A DNA stretch of 64,000 bases, taken from assembly GCA_015067145.1 (NCBI GenBank), contig SVNA01000005.1:23174-87173 (forward strand), written 5' to 3'. Under the pieces are notes generated by a model. It saw only the letters and a program-made list of their open reading frames with translations. It had not been told where the DNA came from and did no database searches. Below, one piece after another: positions 53,145 through 60,903 of the stretch (position 1 is the stretch's first letter; each line of letters opens with the position of its first letter). Source of the stretch: Oscillospiraceae bacterium. GTDB taxonomy: Bacteria; Bacillota; Clostridia; Oscillospirales; Ruminococcaceae. A program made the position numbers and the translations under genes.

Positions 53145-54015
53145 GATTCTTAAAGTTGTTCAAGGCGGAACATTGATTTGGGATGCGTATGAATTTCCCT
53201 ATTTTGGTTTTTCTATTGAGCCTGCTGAACACAAACAGCAATATCAAAAAGATGTTATAGAAGAATTTTTTGATATCGGATATGATATAATCAGACATTT
53301 TTCTGAAAACAGAGTAATTCGTACAATGGCCTCTTATGAAAAAAAGGAAAAAGAATATTATTCTAAAAAAAATAAAAAATATGTAGAACCTGTTTTTACA
53401 GAGGGTGGAAAAGTAGATGAATTCAAACAATATCTAATAAATTCTGACCGCAAGGATCTGATTTGGACAGACTATATGTATTATGTTACCCATATAACTG
53501 ATAGCATTTTAATGCGGCTGCTCAGCACAAAAGAGCTGCACAGTTATGCACGGGATATACAGATATTAAAGGAAAATCTGGATATTGAGCTTTTAAAAAT
53601 GGCTGCAAAAGCTAACTTTGAGAATGATGAAGAAGAAACACTTGTATTTGTATATCCTCATTCCCAAATACAGCATTGCGAAACAGACAGAGAAACTGTA
53701 ATAAAATATGTTCAAGATGATAATTTTATTGTGTATTTATGTTTTGATGCTTGTCATGCAAGTTTTTTCGTAAACCCTAATCCACTATACCTCACCTATG
53801 ACCAGTTGCTCAAAGAAATTGAACCGATTTTCAACAAATATGGTTGGAAATATGGAGAGATGACCAACCCTTATCTGAAAGCATTCGGTTGTAATGTGGC
53901 ATGTAATAATTGTGACAGTTACTGCTATCACAACATGAATCCTGAAAGGAAATTGGAAGAAGAACGCATAAACCGAAAAAATCCTAAACCAAAGCCTAAT
54001 GGTGCGTGGTATTAA
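53098..54015 (+). CDS. Candidate immunity/partner protein 3
   Basis: A 305-aa paralogue (MDQEQQLNSTLKEEDKILKV). Start chosen by alignment with copies 1 and 2, GGAGG 8 nt before. It differs from copy 2 mostly in the middle (KKEKEYYSKKNKKY insertion; FENDEEETLVFVYPHSQIQH), while the C-terminal ~70 residues are nearly the same. A CNxCxxxC cluster near the end (CNNCDSYC) is shared with copy 2 and could bind metal; copy 1 has CLECDDLAC there. Soluble; no known domain recognised. Confidence 0.65.
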   Translation: MDQEQQLNSTLKEEDKILKVVQGGTLIWDAYEFPYFGFSIEPAEHKQQYQKDVIEEFFDIGYDIIRHFSENRVIRTMASYEKKEKEYYSKKNKKYVEPVFTEGGKVDEFKQYLINSDRKDLIWTDYMYYVTHITDSILMRLLSTKELHSYARDIQILKENLDIELLKMAAKANFENDEEETLVFVYPHSQIQHCETDRETVIKYVQDDNFIVYLCFDACHASFFVNPNPLYLTYDQLLKEIEPIFNKYGWKYGEMTNPYLKAFGCNVACNNCDSYCYHNMNPERKLEEERINRKNPKPKPNGAWY

Positions 54016-54029
54016 AGCACAACATCAAA

Positions 54030-54053
54030 AGCGGAGAGTACTCTCCGCTTTTT
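54030..54053 (+). terminator. Terminator after partner gene 3
   Basis: Palindrome AGCGGAGAGTACTCTCCGCT (54030-54049) followed by TTTT; third copy of the cassette terminator, now fully palindromic. Confidence 0.85.
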
Positions 54054-54100
54054 GTTGTAAAAAGCATTTTTTCTTTTCAAAAATATAGTTTTTACCCGTT

Positions 54101-54176
54101 TTTTTCAAAACTCGCAACATAAAACAACATAAAGCAACAAACTCGCACCATCAGGCAACATTTTATGTGTTATAAT
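54101..54176 (+). promoter_or_regulatory. Iteron promoter, copy 2 (phage late promoter)
   Basis: Repeats 48606-48668 with one mismatch. Hexamers start at 54115, 54125, 54135, 54146 and 54156; an extended -10 (TG-T-TATAAT, 54168-54176) follows. The first gene downstream is the small terminase, so this looks like the late (packaging/structural) promoter, controlled by the same activator as the cargo cassette. Confidence 0.75.
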
Positions 54177-54236
54177 GGTATCGTAGAAAAAATGAAAGGA
54201 GGCAGACAGCTTTCTTGTTTGGGAAAGGAGGATGCG

Positions 54237-54503
54237 ATGAGCCCCAGACAGAAAAGGAATATCTTCGCCAATTTAAGCAGAGCACTGGCTGCAAAGGTGA
54301 CGGACAGTGTTAGGGAGGAGATAGGCCAGGTTCTAAATGTAAATACCGAAAAGATGACGGCAGGTCAGGCAATAGCCTATGCTCAGGTGGCAAAGGCTAT
54401 AAAAGGAGACAAAAATGCCTTTGAGGCTATAACCAATGCCACAAAGCAGGAGGATTTTAAAGAGGAAAAGGCCTTCAGCGTGGAGATAAAGGTTGTGGAT
54501 TAG
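54237..54503 (+). CDS. terS: Putative terminase small subunit
   Basis: An 88-aa protein, MSPRQKRNIFANLSRALAAK, then a helical stretch (GQVLNVNTEKMTAGQAIAYA) and a charged tail. AAAGGAGG lies 5 nt before the ATG at 54237. It occupies the usual terS place, directly before terL. Assignment is by position and size; no clear HTH is seen, so a different packaging or regulatory role is possible. Confidence 0.5.
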   Translation: MSPRQKRNIFANLSRALAAKVTDSVREEIGQVLNVNTEKMTAGQAIAYAQVAKAIKGDKNAFEAITNATKQEDFKEEKAFSVEIKVVD

Positions 54504-54515
54504 AGGTGATGCGGC

Positions 54516-55829
54516 ATTAAAATTGAAATAACAAAAAAACAGCAGGAATTTATCAACAGCACGGCAGACGAGGTTTTGTTTGGCGGTGCAGCAGGCGGAG
54601 GCAAAAGCTACGCCCAGTTGATAGATTCCTTTTTGTATGCAATGAAATATCCTGCATCAAAACAGCTTATACTGCGACGCACTTTGCCCGAGCTGGAAAA
54701 AAGCCTTATCCGTGTTTCACTCGGTCTGTTTGACAGCTCGGTGTACAAATATAATGCTGCCAAACACACAGGCATCTTTGTCAACGGCAGTATAATCGAT
54801 TTTGGCTACTGCGACAGGGAGAATGATGTGTACAAATATCAGTCGGCAGAGTATGACGTTATCCGTTTTGATGAACTGACACATTTTACCGAAGATATGT
54901 ATATCTATCTTATGAGCCGTATCCGCGGGGTTAATGACTATCCCAAGCAGATAAAAAGCAGCACCAACCCAGGAGGTGTAGGTCACAGCTGGGTTAAGGG
55001 ACGGTTTATCGACAGATGTGTGGATGGCATATATTCCGACGGAACGGGCACACGGCAGTTTATACCTGCAAAGGTCAGTGACAACAGCTTTCTGATGAAA
55101 AACGATAAAGGATATATAAACCGTCTTAACCGCCTTTCCGAAAAGGACAGGCGTGCACTTTTGTACGGAGACTGGGATATATTTGACGGACAGTATTTTT
55201 CCGAGTTCCGCCGAAGTATCCATGTGATAAAGCCATTCAGTATACCAAAACACTGGAAAAAATATTTTACCATGGATTACGGGCTGGATATGTTTGCAGG
55301 ATATTTTATCGCAGTGGATACCTTTGGCAAGGCTTATGTATATAAGGAAATATATAAGCCGAACCTGATTATCTCTGCAGCGGCAAAGGAAATTATTGCG
55401 GCGGAAGAAAAGGATATAAGCCTTTACTATGCACCGCCTGATCTGTACAACCGCAGACAGGATACAGGCAAAAGTGTGGCAGAAATTTTTGCGGAATACG
55501 GTATACTGCTGGCAAAAAGTGAAAACAACCGTGTGCAGGGCTGGTATAACCTTAAAGAGTGGCTTATGCCATATAAGGATGAAGCCGGACATACAACAGC
55601 AAACCTTGTGATTTTTGAAAACTGCACAAACCTCATCCGCACACTGCCTGCCCTGACCTTCGACAGGACAAACCCCAATGACGTGGCAAACACTCCTCAC
55701 GAAATTACCCACGCTCCCGATGCTTTACGGTATTTTGTATCGGGCAGACCGTCACCGGCAGTGGTTAAACAGATGGAAGAAGGAGAAAAAAGCTACGACA
55801 GGCAGATTGAAGATTTTATCAGTTACTGA
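54516..55829 (+). CDS. terL: Terminase large subunit, apparent ATT start
   Basis: A 437-aa packaging motor and nuclease. From 54516 the protein reads (M)KIEITKKQQEFINSTADEV, then Walker A LFGGAAGGGKS (Lys30), Walker B VIRFDEL, coupling motif SSTNPGG, and nuclease Asp residues in MDYGLDMFAGYF and HAPDALRYF. No ATG/GTG precedes Walker A; a TTG at 54576 lies at its edge and would cut the domain. The codon 54516 is ATT, with GAGGTGAT just upstream, and the encoded N-terminus is typical for the family. Confidence 0.88.
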   Translation: MKIEITKKQQEFINSTADEVLFGGAAGGGKSYAQLIDSFLYAMKYPASKQLILRRTLPELEKSLIRVSLGLFDSSVYKYNAAKHTGIFVNGSIIDFGYCDRENDVYKYQSAEYDVIRFDELTHFTEDMYIYLMSRIRGVNDYPKQIKSSTNPGGVGHSWVKGRFIDRCVDGIYSDGTGTRQFIPAKVSDNSFLMKNDKGYINRLNRLSEKDRRALLYGDWDIFDGQYFSEFRRSIHVIKPFSIPKHWKKYFTMDYGLDMFAGYFIAVDTFGKAYVYKEIYKPNLIISAAAKEIIAAEEKDISLYYAPPDLYNRRQDTGKSVAEIFAEYGILLAKSENNRVQGWYNLKEWLMPYKDEAGHTTANLVIFENCTNLIRTLPALTFDRTNPNDVANTPHEITHAPDALRYFVSGRPSPAVVKQMEEGEKSYDRQIEDFISY

Positions 55830-55840
55830 AAGGAGAAAAA

Positions 55841-56452
55841 ATGGCAAATTACACTTATGTCACCCTTAATGACGGAACGAAGTGGAGGATTAAAGGCAAC
55901 GTACAGCCTCAGGTGGGCAGCGGGCCTTACCGATATGTGACAACATCCTCCGCTTCAGCGTCAGGCACTTCATCAACAGCAAAAACGGCAGCAGCCACAG
56001 CCAAAGCTCAGGCAGCGGCGGAAACAGCTGCAAAAAAAGCGGCGGCTGAGGCAAAGGCACGCAGAGAGGCAGAGTTGGAAGCAGAGAGAAAGGAAAGAGA
56101 GCGTCAGGAAAAGATTGCGGCAATCAACAGCAGCAAAGCAGAAGAGCTTAAATATCTTGGTGAAAACTACAACAATCAGAAAGAGGCAGCGAAGCTTGCA
56201 TCTGATGACAATATGCGAGAACTGTATATTGCATATATGCAGGGATTAAAGGGAATACCGCAGCAGTCGGCACTTTGGGGTGCGGGCGGAGAAATTGAAA
56301 GCATCAGAAACCGCAGCCGCATGAACTATGAGGACAACCGTGCAAAAGAAAACCGCAGCTATGCTGGTATTCTGGGTGAAATCCAGAGAAAATATGACGA
56401 TGATCTGAGAGAGCTGGAGGCAAAATATCTTCAGCGGCTGCTGGATATTTAG
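55841..56452 (+). CDS. Phage coiled-coil protein of unknown function
   Basis: A 203-aa protein: an N-terminal MANYTYVTLNDGTKWRIKGN segment, a Ser/Ala/Thr-rich linker, an Ala/Lys/Glu coiled coil (residues ~45-95), and a C-terminal helical part with SALWGAGGEIESIRNRSRM. It resembles in style the N-terminal half of the 683-aa protein (Ser-rich linker, then Ala/Lys/Glu/Gln coiled coil), hinting that both may be virion-associated. It lies between terL and portal genes. Function unknown. Confidence 0.7.
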   Translation: MANYTYVTLNDGTKWRIKGNVQPQVGSGPYRYVTTSSASASGTSSTAKTAAATAKAQAAAETAAKKAAAEAKARREAELEAERKERERQEKIAAINSSKAEELKYLGENYNNQKEAAKLASDDNMRELYIAYMQGLKGIPQQSALWGAGGEIESIRNRSRMNYEDNRAKENRSYAGILGEIQRKYDDDLRELEAKYLQRLLDI

Positions 56453-56461
56453 GAGGCTGCC

Positions 56462-56632
56462 ATGGTATTTGTAATAGGTTTCGCAGCAGGGCTGGCACTG
56501 GGGCTTGCGTGGTATAAATATCTTTACCTTGAAAGATACGAGAACAGCGAAGTGCTCTGCAACGAAAAAGAAAAGGACAAGGAAATACAGAAACAGCTGG
56601 AAAGGCTTATAGCTTATGGAAATGACAGGTAG
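56462..56632 (+). CDS. Small phage membrane protein
   Basis: A 56-aa protein with an N-terminal membrane segment (MVFVIGFAAGLALGLAWYKY) and a charged helical C-terminus (NEKEKDKEIQKQLERLIAYG). AGGAGG lies 5 nt before the ATG, and the stop is 8 nt before the portal ATG, so it fits tightly between two real genes. Function unknown; a holin/spanin-like or virion membrane role are possibilities only. Confidence 0.65.
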   Translation: MVFVIGFAAGLALGLAWYKYLYLERYENSEVLCNEKEKDKEIQKQLERLIAYGNDR

Positions 56633-56640
56633 GTGAAAAG

Positions 56641-58110
56641 ATGAAAGAAAAGAAAATAACTGCCGACAGCGTGTGGCAGGAATATCAGAAGGACCTGAAC
56701 TTTAAAGAGGACCTGGATCTTTTTGACAAGACAAAACAGCATCACAACTTTTTTCTGGGCAGACAGTGGGAGGGGCTGAACGCTCCCGATCTTGAAAAAC
56801 CTGTACTGAACTTTGTAAAAAGGGTTGTAAACTATCTTATCAGTGTGCTTATGGTGAACGATATTGCAGTTAACCTGACAGGTGCTGAGGGGGAAGAGGA
56901 GTTTCTCGGTCAGATAAGGGGCGAAATTGAAAATGTAAATGAGAAAACACGTTTCCGTGCCAAGCTGAGAAGGATAATCAAGAATACCGCCATTGAAGGT
57001 GACGGTGCAATCTATGTGCGTTATGATGCCGACACAAAGGCGGTGGACAGTGAGATTATAAACAACACAAACATTGTGTTTGGCGACAAGACAAGTGCGG
57101 AGATAGAAAGACAGCCCTATATAATTCTTGTAAAACAGATGGCAGAGGAAGTGTTTGAACAGCAGTTTCCGGATGTGCAGGAGGATGCGGTGTACACAGA
57201 TGACCACAGAGACCCAAGCATAACAGTGCTTATCCGCTTTTATAAAAAGAATGGCAGTGTGCATTTTATCCAGACCACACAGCACAATGTGCTTACAGAG
57301 GAGACAGATACAGGACAGAAACTGTACCCTGTTGCATTTATCAACTGGGAGGCTGTCCGTGACTGCTGCCATGGCATAGGTGCAGTGGAGACTATTGTTC
57401 CAAACCAGATTGCAGTAAACAAGCTGTGGGCCATGGCATTGCTCTATCAGAAGAACAATGCTTTTCCAAAGGTGTTTGTGGACAAAACAAAGCTGGATAA
57501 GTGGAATTCTTCCCCCGGTGCAGTTATGGGGGTTATCGGCAACCCTAATGATGCGGTGGCAACCAGTTTCCGTCCGCACGATATGGCAAGCCAGCTTATG
57601 AGTATTGTGGACAAGACCATCGCATATACAAAGGATTTTATGGGTGCAAACGATGCGGCACTGGGCAATGTCAACCCGACAAACACCTCGGCTATCATCG
57701 CACTGCAGAAAACTGCCGTTGCACCTCTGGATCTGCAAAAACAGGCACTGTATCAGTTCGTTGAGGACTATGCACTTATTGTCTGTGATGTTATCAGAGC
57801 TCATTATGGCATACGGACAGCGGTGATTGACGGTGAAATTGTTTATATCGACTACCGCAATATCGGCGACAATGCAAAGCTTACTGTGGATATAGGTCAG
57901 TCTGAATACTGGAGCGAATCGGCACAGATACAGACACTGGATAACCTCTTTACAAAAGGTATCATTGATGATGCCCTTGTATATCTTGAAAATATCCCTG
58001 ACAGGGTTATGCCGAATAAAAATAAAATTATTGAGGATATCCGCAGAAGACAGCAGGAAGAAGATGAGGAAGAACTGACAGAGGAGGTGCTTTATGATGA
58101 AACTGTGTAA
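56641..58110 (+). CDS. Phage portal protein
   Basis: A 489-aa protein at the place and length of a portal (12-mer through which DNA passes). It opens with a charged helical part (KKITADSVWQEYQKDLNFKE), then HHNFFLGRQWEGLNAPDLEK, then NTAIEGDGAIYVRYD and NWEAVRDCCHGIGAVETIVPNQIAVNKLW, which is the wing/stem pattern of podovirus-type portals. The C-terminus is Glu-rich. Assignment by pattern and gene order. Confidence 0.85.
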   Translation: MKEKKITADSVWQEYQKDLNFKEDLDLFDKTKQHHNFFLGRQWEGLNAPDLEKPVLNFVKRVVNYLISVLMVNDIAVNLTGAEGEEEFLGQIRGEIENVNEKTRFRAKLRRIIKNTAIEGDGAIYVRYDADTKAVDSEIINNTNIVFGDKTSAEIERQPYIILVKQMAEEVFEQQFPDVQEDAVYTDDHRDPSITVLIRFYKKNGSVHFIQTTQHNVLTEETDTGQKLYPVAFINWEAVRDCCHGIGAVETIVPNQIAVNKLWAMALLYQKNNAFPKVFVDKTKLDKWNSSPGAVMGVIGNPNDAVATSFRPHDMASQLMSIVDKTIAYTKDFMGANDAALGNVNPTNTSAIIALQKTAVAPLDLQKQALYQFVEDYALIVCDVIRAHYGIRTAVIDGEIVYIDYRNIGDNAKLTVDIGQSEYWSESAQIQTLDNLFTKGIIDDALVYLENIPDRVMPNKNKIIEDIRRRQQEEDEEELTEEVLYDETV

Positions 58111-58288
58111 CTGTTCAATGCGTCCTATGGGTATACTTGAAAGCAAAGTGGTTATGGAGGACGGCAAGCCTTATCAGCAGCTGGCTTTCGGATGTACCAA
58201 CAGGCACTGTACCGAGTATAAAAAGGTGAAGTGGTATAAATGCATTAACCTTCTGGACAACACAGATGTAAAGGAAAAAGAGGTGTAG
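58094..58288 (+). CDS. Small Cys-rich phage protein
   Basis: A 64-aa protein overlapping the portal gene by 17 nt; AGGAGG is 6-8 nt before the ATG. Four cysteines (CNC, GC, HC) plus a fifth (KCINLL) suggest a zinc knuckle (residues 5-7, 34-39). Small Cys-rich proteins between portal and scaffold genes are common in Clostridia phages; function unknown. Confidence 0.7.
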   Translation: MMKLCNCSMRPMGILESKVVMEDGKPYQQLAFGCTNRHCTEYKKVKWYKCINLLDNTDVKEKEV

Positions 58289-58440
58289 ATTCCGGTGTAA
58301 AACCGAAAACCGGATTCAGACCGGAATTATATAAAAATTATCATTTTGTATTTTAGTTTTGTTTTTCTGAAACAGGCAAGGAGCTTTAAAAGAAGAACAG
58401 AGCTTTTTTTATGCCCAAAAGGGCAGAAAGGATTTAATTT

Positions 58441-59262
58441 ATGACAGAAAACACCATTTCTATAGATGTGATGGCAGCAGATACAGCAGAAAATGAATTT
58501 TCTGCTGCAGAAACTGCGGAAAACAGCAAGGCTGCACAGGGAAACGACTGGCAGGATTACGAGGAAAAAGAGTCCGACGATGTGCAGCAGGCTGTCAGCC
58601 CTGAAGCAGAGGAAACCACCGAAGCAGAGGGGAAAAAGATGAAACTCACGGTATACGGTGAGGAATATGAGATGTCTTTTGAGGAGGCAAAGGCAGCGGC
58701 ACAGAAAGGTGTGGCTTTTGAAAAGGTAAAAGCCCAGCTTGCCAATGCCAGAAACAATCTTCATCTCAGAACGCTGGAGCAGATTGCCGAAAGAAAGGGC
58801 ACAACCCTTGCCCGGCTTGTAAGTGATGTTGCCCACGAAGAAGAAAGAGCCAGACTTATCAGTGAGTATGGCGATATCCATCAGGTGCCAACCCATGTTA
58901 TTGCCGAAAGCGTGAACAGACTTGCAAAGCTCAGAGAAAATCTGCAGACAGGTCAGTTTGCTCTGGCGGCAGATGACTGGAGCAGTCAGCTGAGAGAGTT
59001 TATGGAGGATAACCCGGGCAATAAACAGATTCCCGACGAGGTTATCGAAACTGCAAAGCAGACAGGCAATCTTGCCCTTGCCTACAGCGACTACAACGCA
59101 CGACAGCTGGCGGAACAGCTGGCCAGAACCAAGGCCGAGCTGGAGATGCTTAAAGCAGAAAAAGAAACTGCAAAAGGCACAACACCTTCTGCAAAAAGCG
59201 TTGCTGCAGCGGGAGATTGTGAGGATGACAGCTTCCGTAAAATGATGCGAAGCACCTGGTAA
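58441..59262 (+). CDS. Capsid scaffold protein
   Basis: A 273-aa highly acidic, helical protein (ADTAENEFSAAETAENSKAA at the N-terminus; later QLAEQLARTKAELEMLKAEK as a coiled coil) immediately before the capsid gene. That is typical of phage scaffolds, which shape the procapsid and then leave. The C-terminal DDSFRKMMRSTW likely binds the coat. No protease domain is visible. A 152-nt gap precedes it, containing an ATTCCGGT/ACCGGAAT stem-loop. Confidence 0.8.
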   Translation: MTENTISIDVMAADTAENEFSAAETAENSKAAQGNDWQDYEEKESDDVQQAVSPEAEETTEAEGKKMKLTVYGEEYEMSFEEAKAAAQKGVAFEKVKAQLANARNNLHLRTLEQIAERKGTTLARLVSDVAHEEERARLISEYGDIHQVPTHVIAESVNRLAKLRENLQTGQFALAADDWSSQLREFMEDNPGNKQIPDEVIETAKQTGNLALAYSDYNARQLAEQLARTKAELEMLKAEKETAKGTTPSAKSVAAAGDCEDDSFRKMMRSTW

Positions 59263-59432
59263 AAACAGCCGGAATATATTTCTGCAGGATGTCATAGTGC
59301 TTTTGCAGGAATTTATCTGCAACGACTGCAATTACAGCATAAAATCTGTATATCTTGTCGCAGAGAACAGTCGGACAGATTCAGCTACCGGCAGATAACA
59401 TTATTAAAAAAGAAAAAGGAGAATTTATTATT

Positions 59433-60482
59433 ATGGCAGAAACTTTTAACATTAACTTCAGCAGAGATATGAAAAAAACAGTGATTGAAACAAGTCTTGT
59501 TGCACCACATCTCACAAATGAATTTGAATTTACAGGTGCAAAAACAGTGCGACTTTCCGCACCTGTTACAGTGCCGATGAACAACTATACACGCTCCGGT
59601 GCAAACCGTTACGGCGAACCGCAGGAACTTAAAGATGCAATCCAGGAGCTTACACTCACACAGGACAAGAGTTTTTCCCTTACAATCGACAAGGGCAACA
59701 GCAAGGACAAAAATGACAGCGAGGATTTTGCAAAGAAGATGCTGACACTTCAGCTTTCTGAACGTGCAATCCCAGAGTTTGACCGATATGCCCTTGAAAA
59801 ACTCAGCCATAAGGCTGGTATGATTGTAGGTAAGGACGAAGCACTTTCCAAATCCAATATCGTTGAACGTATTGCGGACGGCACAGTGTTCCTTGATGAT
59901 GCCGAGGTTGCACAGAACAGCAGAACACTTTTTGTTAATGCTTCTGCATACAAGCTTCTCAAACTTTCCGACGAGTTCAGCGGTGTGGACAAAATTGCCG
60001 AAAACGCACTCACAAAGGGTGTGGTAGGTCAGTTTGACAATATGAAGGTGGTAAAGGTGCCGAAAGGCCGCTGGCCAGAGGGCGTAAACTTTATCATCGT
60101 TCAGAAAAATGCGGCAACAGCACCGGTAAACATCGATGATGCAAAGGTGCACAAAGACCCTCCGGGCATTAACGGCAACCTTCTGGAAGGCAGAAACTAT
60201 TACGATTGTTTTGTTATAGCCTCCCGTGCAAAAGGTGTATATGTGGAAGTTGACACAGCGACAGCGGAAATCTGCACAGCACCTGAAATTTCTGCAGCAG
60301 GTGCACTTACCTCTGCAACAGCAGATGCACAGTTCAAATATACTCTTGACGGCTCTGACCCAAGATACTCTGCTTCTGCAGTGGCGGGCCAGCCGGCAGA
60401 TGTGGCAGCAGGCACAACAATCAGGGCTTACGCCTACAAAACAGGTCTGTTTGACTCTGCAGTGACAGAAAAAACAATTTAA
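59433..60482 (+). CDS. Major capsid protein with C-terminal CHB_HEX_C-like domain
   Basis: A 349-aa protein. Residues 1-~285 form the coat part (MAETFNINFSRDMKKTVIET at the start; later ERIADGTVFLDDAEVAQNSR and KVPKGRWPEGVNFIIV). Residues ~290-349 look like the CHB_HEX_C/Ig-like surface domain (KYTLDGSDPRYS, then GTTIRAYAYKTGLFDSAV). The ATG at 59433 has AAAAGGAG ~8 nt upstream; the frame opens earlier but without a start signal. The HK97 fold is expected, not shown. A hairpin follows at 60493-60520. Confidence 0.85.
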   Translation: MAETFNINFSRDMKKTVIETSLVAPHLTNEFEFTGAKTVRLSAPVTVPMNNYTRSGANRYGEPQELKDAIQELTLTQDKSFSLTIDKGNSKDKNDSEDFAKKMLTLQLSERAIPEFDRYALEKLSHKAGMIVGKDEALSKSNIVERIADGTVFLDDAEVAQNSRTLFVNASAYKLLKLSDEFSGVDKIAENALTKGVVGQFDNMKVVKVPKGRWPEGVNFIIVQKNAATAPVNIDDAKVHKDPPGINGNLLEGRNYYDCFVIASRAKGVYVEVDTATAEICTAPEISAAGALTSATADAQFKYTLDGSDPRYSASAVAGQPADVAAGTTIRAYAYKTGLFDSAVTEKTI

Positions 60483-60492
60483 GCGGATAAAA

Positions 60493-60525
60493 AAGGGGTA
60501 CGGATAATTCCGTGCCCCTTAATTT
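60493..60525 (+). terminator. Stem-loop after the capsid gene
   Basis: 11-bp stem AAGGGGTACGG/CCGTGCCCCTT (one G-U) with ATAATT loop and weak AATTTTA tail. A partial terminator here would keep capsid expression above that of tail genes. Confidence 0.6.
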
Positions 60526-60543
60526 TACAGAAAGGAGATATAT

Positions 60544-60903
60544 ATGCAGGTAAAGGACATTTACGAAAATGCACTGGCACTGAATATAGCAAAGACAGCA
60601 GATGACGAAGAGCTGGAGTTTTTTGGCATAAAGCTGTTTAACATTCTGCTGTCCGAGACAAAGGCCTACAACGACTGTATCCGCATAAAAAAAGGGATGA
60701 AACAGCTGGAAAAAGCCCCGACGATTATCTCACTTGAGGATGAAATGCCCTACGAAACGGAACTTTATGCCCCGTTCAGCTACGGGCTGGCATCTAAGCT
60801 GCTGGCAGCACAGGAGGAGATGACCCTGGCTTCGCTTTATCACAATCAGTATATTACTTTGCTTGATATGGCGACGCCGTATGTTCCTGTGGAGGTGTGC
60901 TGA
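60544..60903 (+). CDS. Putative head-tail connector
   Basis: A 119-aa helical, acidic protein (VKDIYENALALNIAKTADDE, then EMPYETELYAPFSYGLASKL). It sits between the capsid gene and the large tail/stabilisation gene, where phages encode small adaptor proteins. AAAGGAG precedes the ATG; its TGA overlaps the next ATG. Assignment by position and size. Confidence 0.6.
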   Translation: MQVKDIYENALALNIAKTADDEELEFFGIKLFNILLSETKAYNDCIRIKKGMKQLEKAPTIISLEDEMPYETELYAPFSYGLASKLLAAQEEMTLASLYHNQYITLLDMATPYVPVEVC

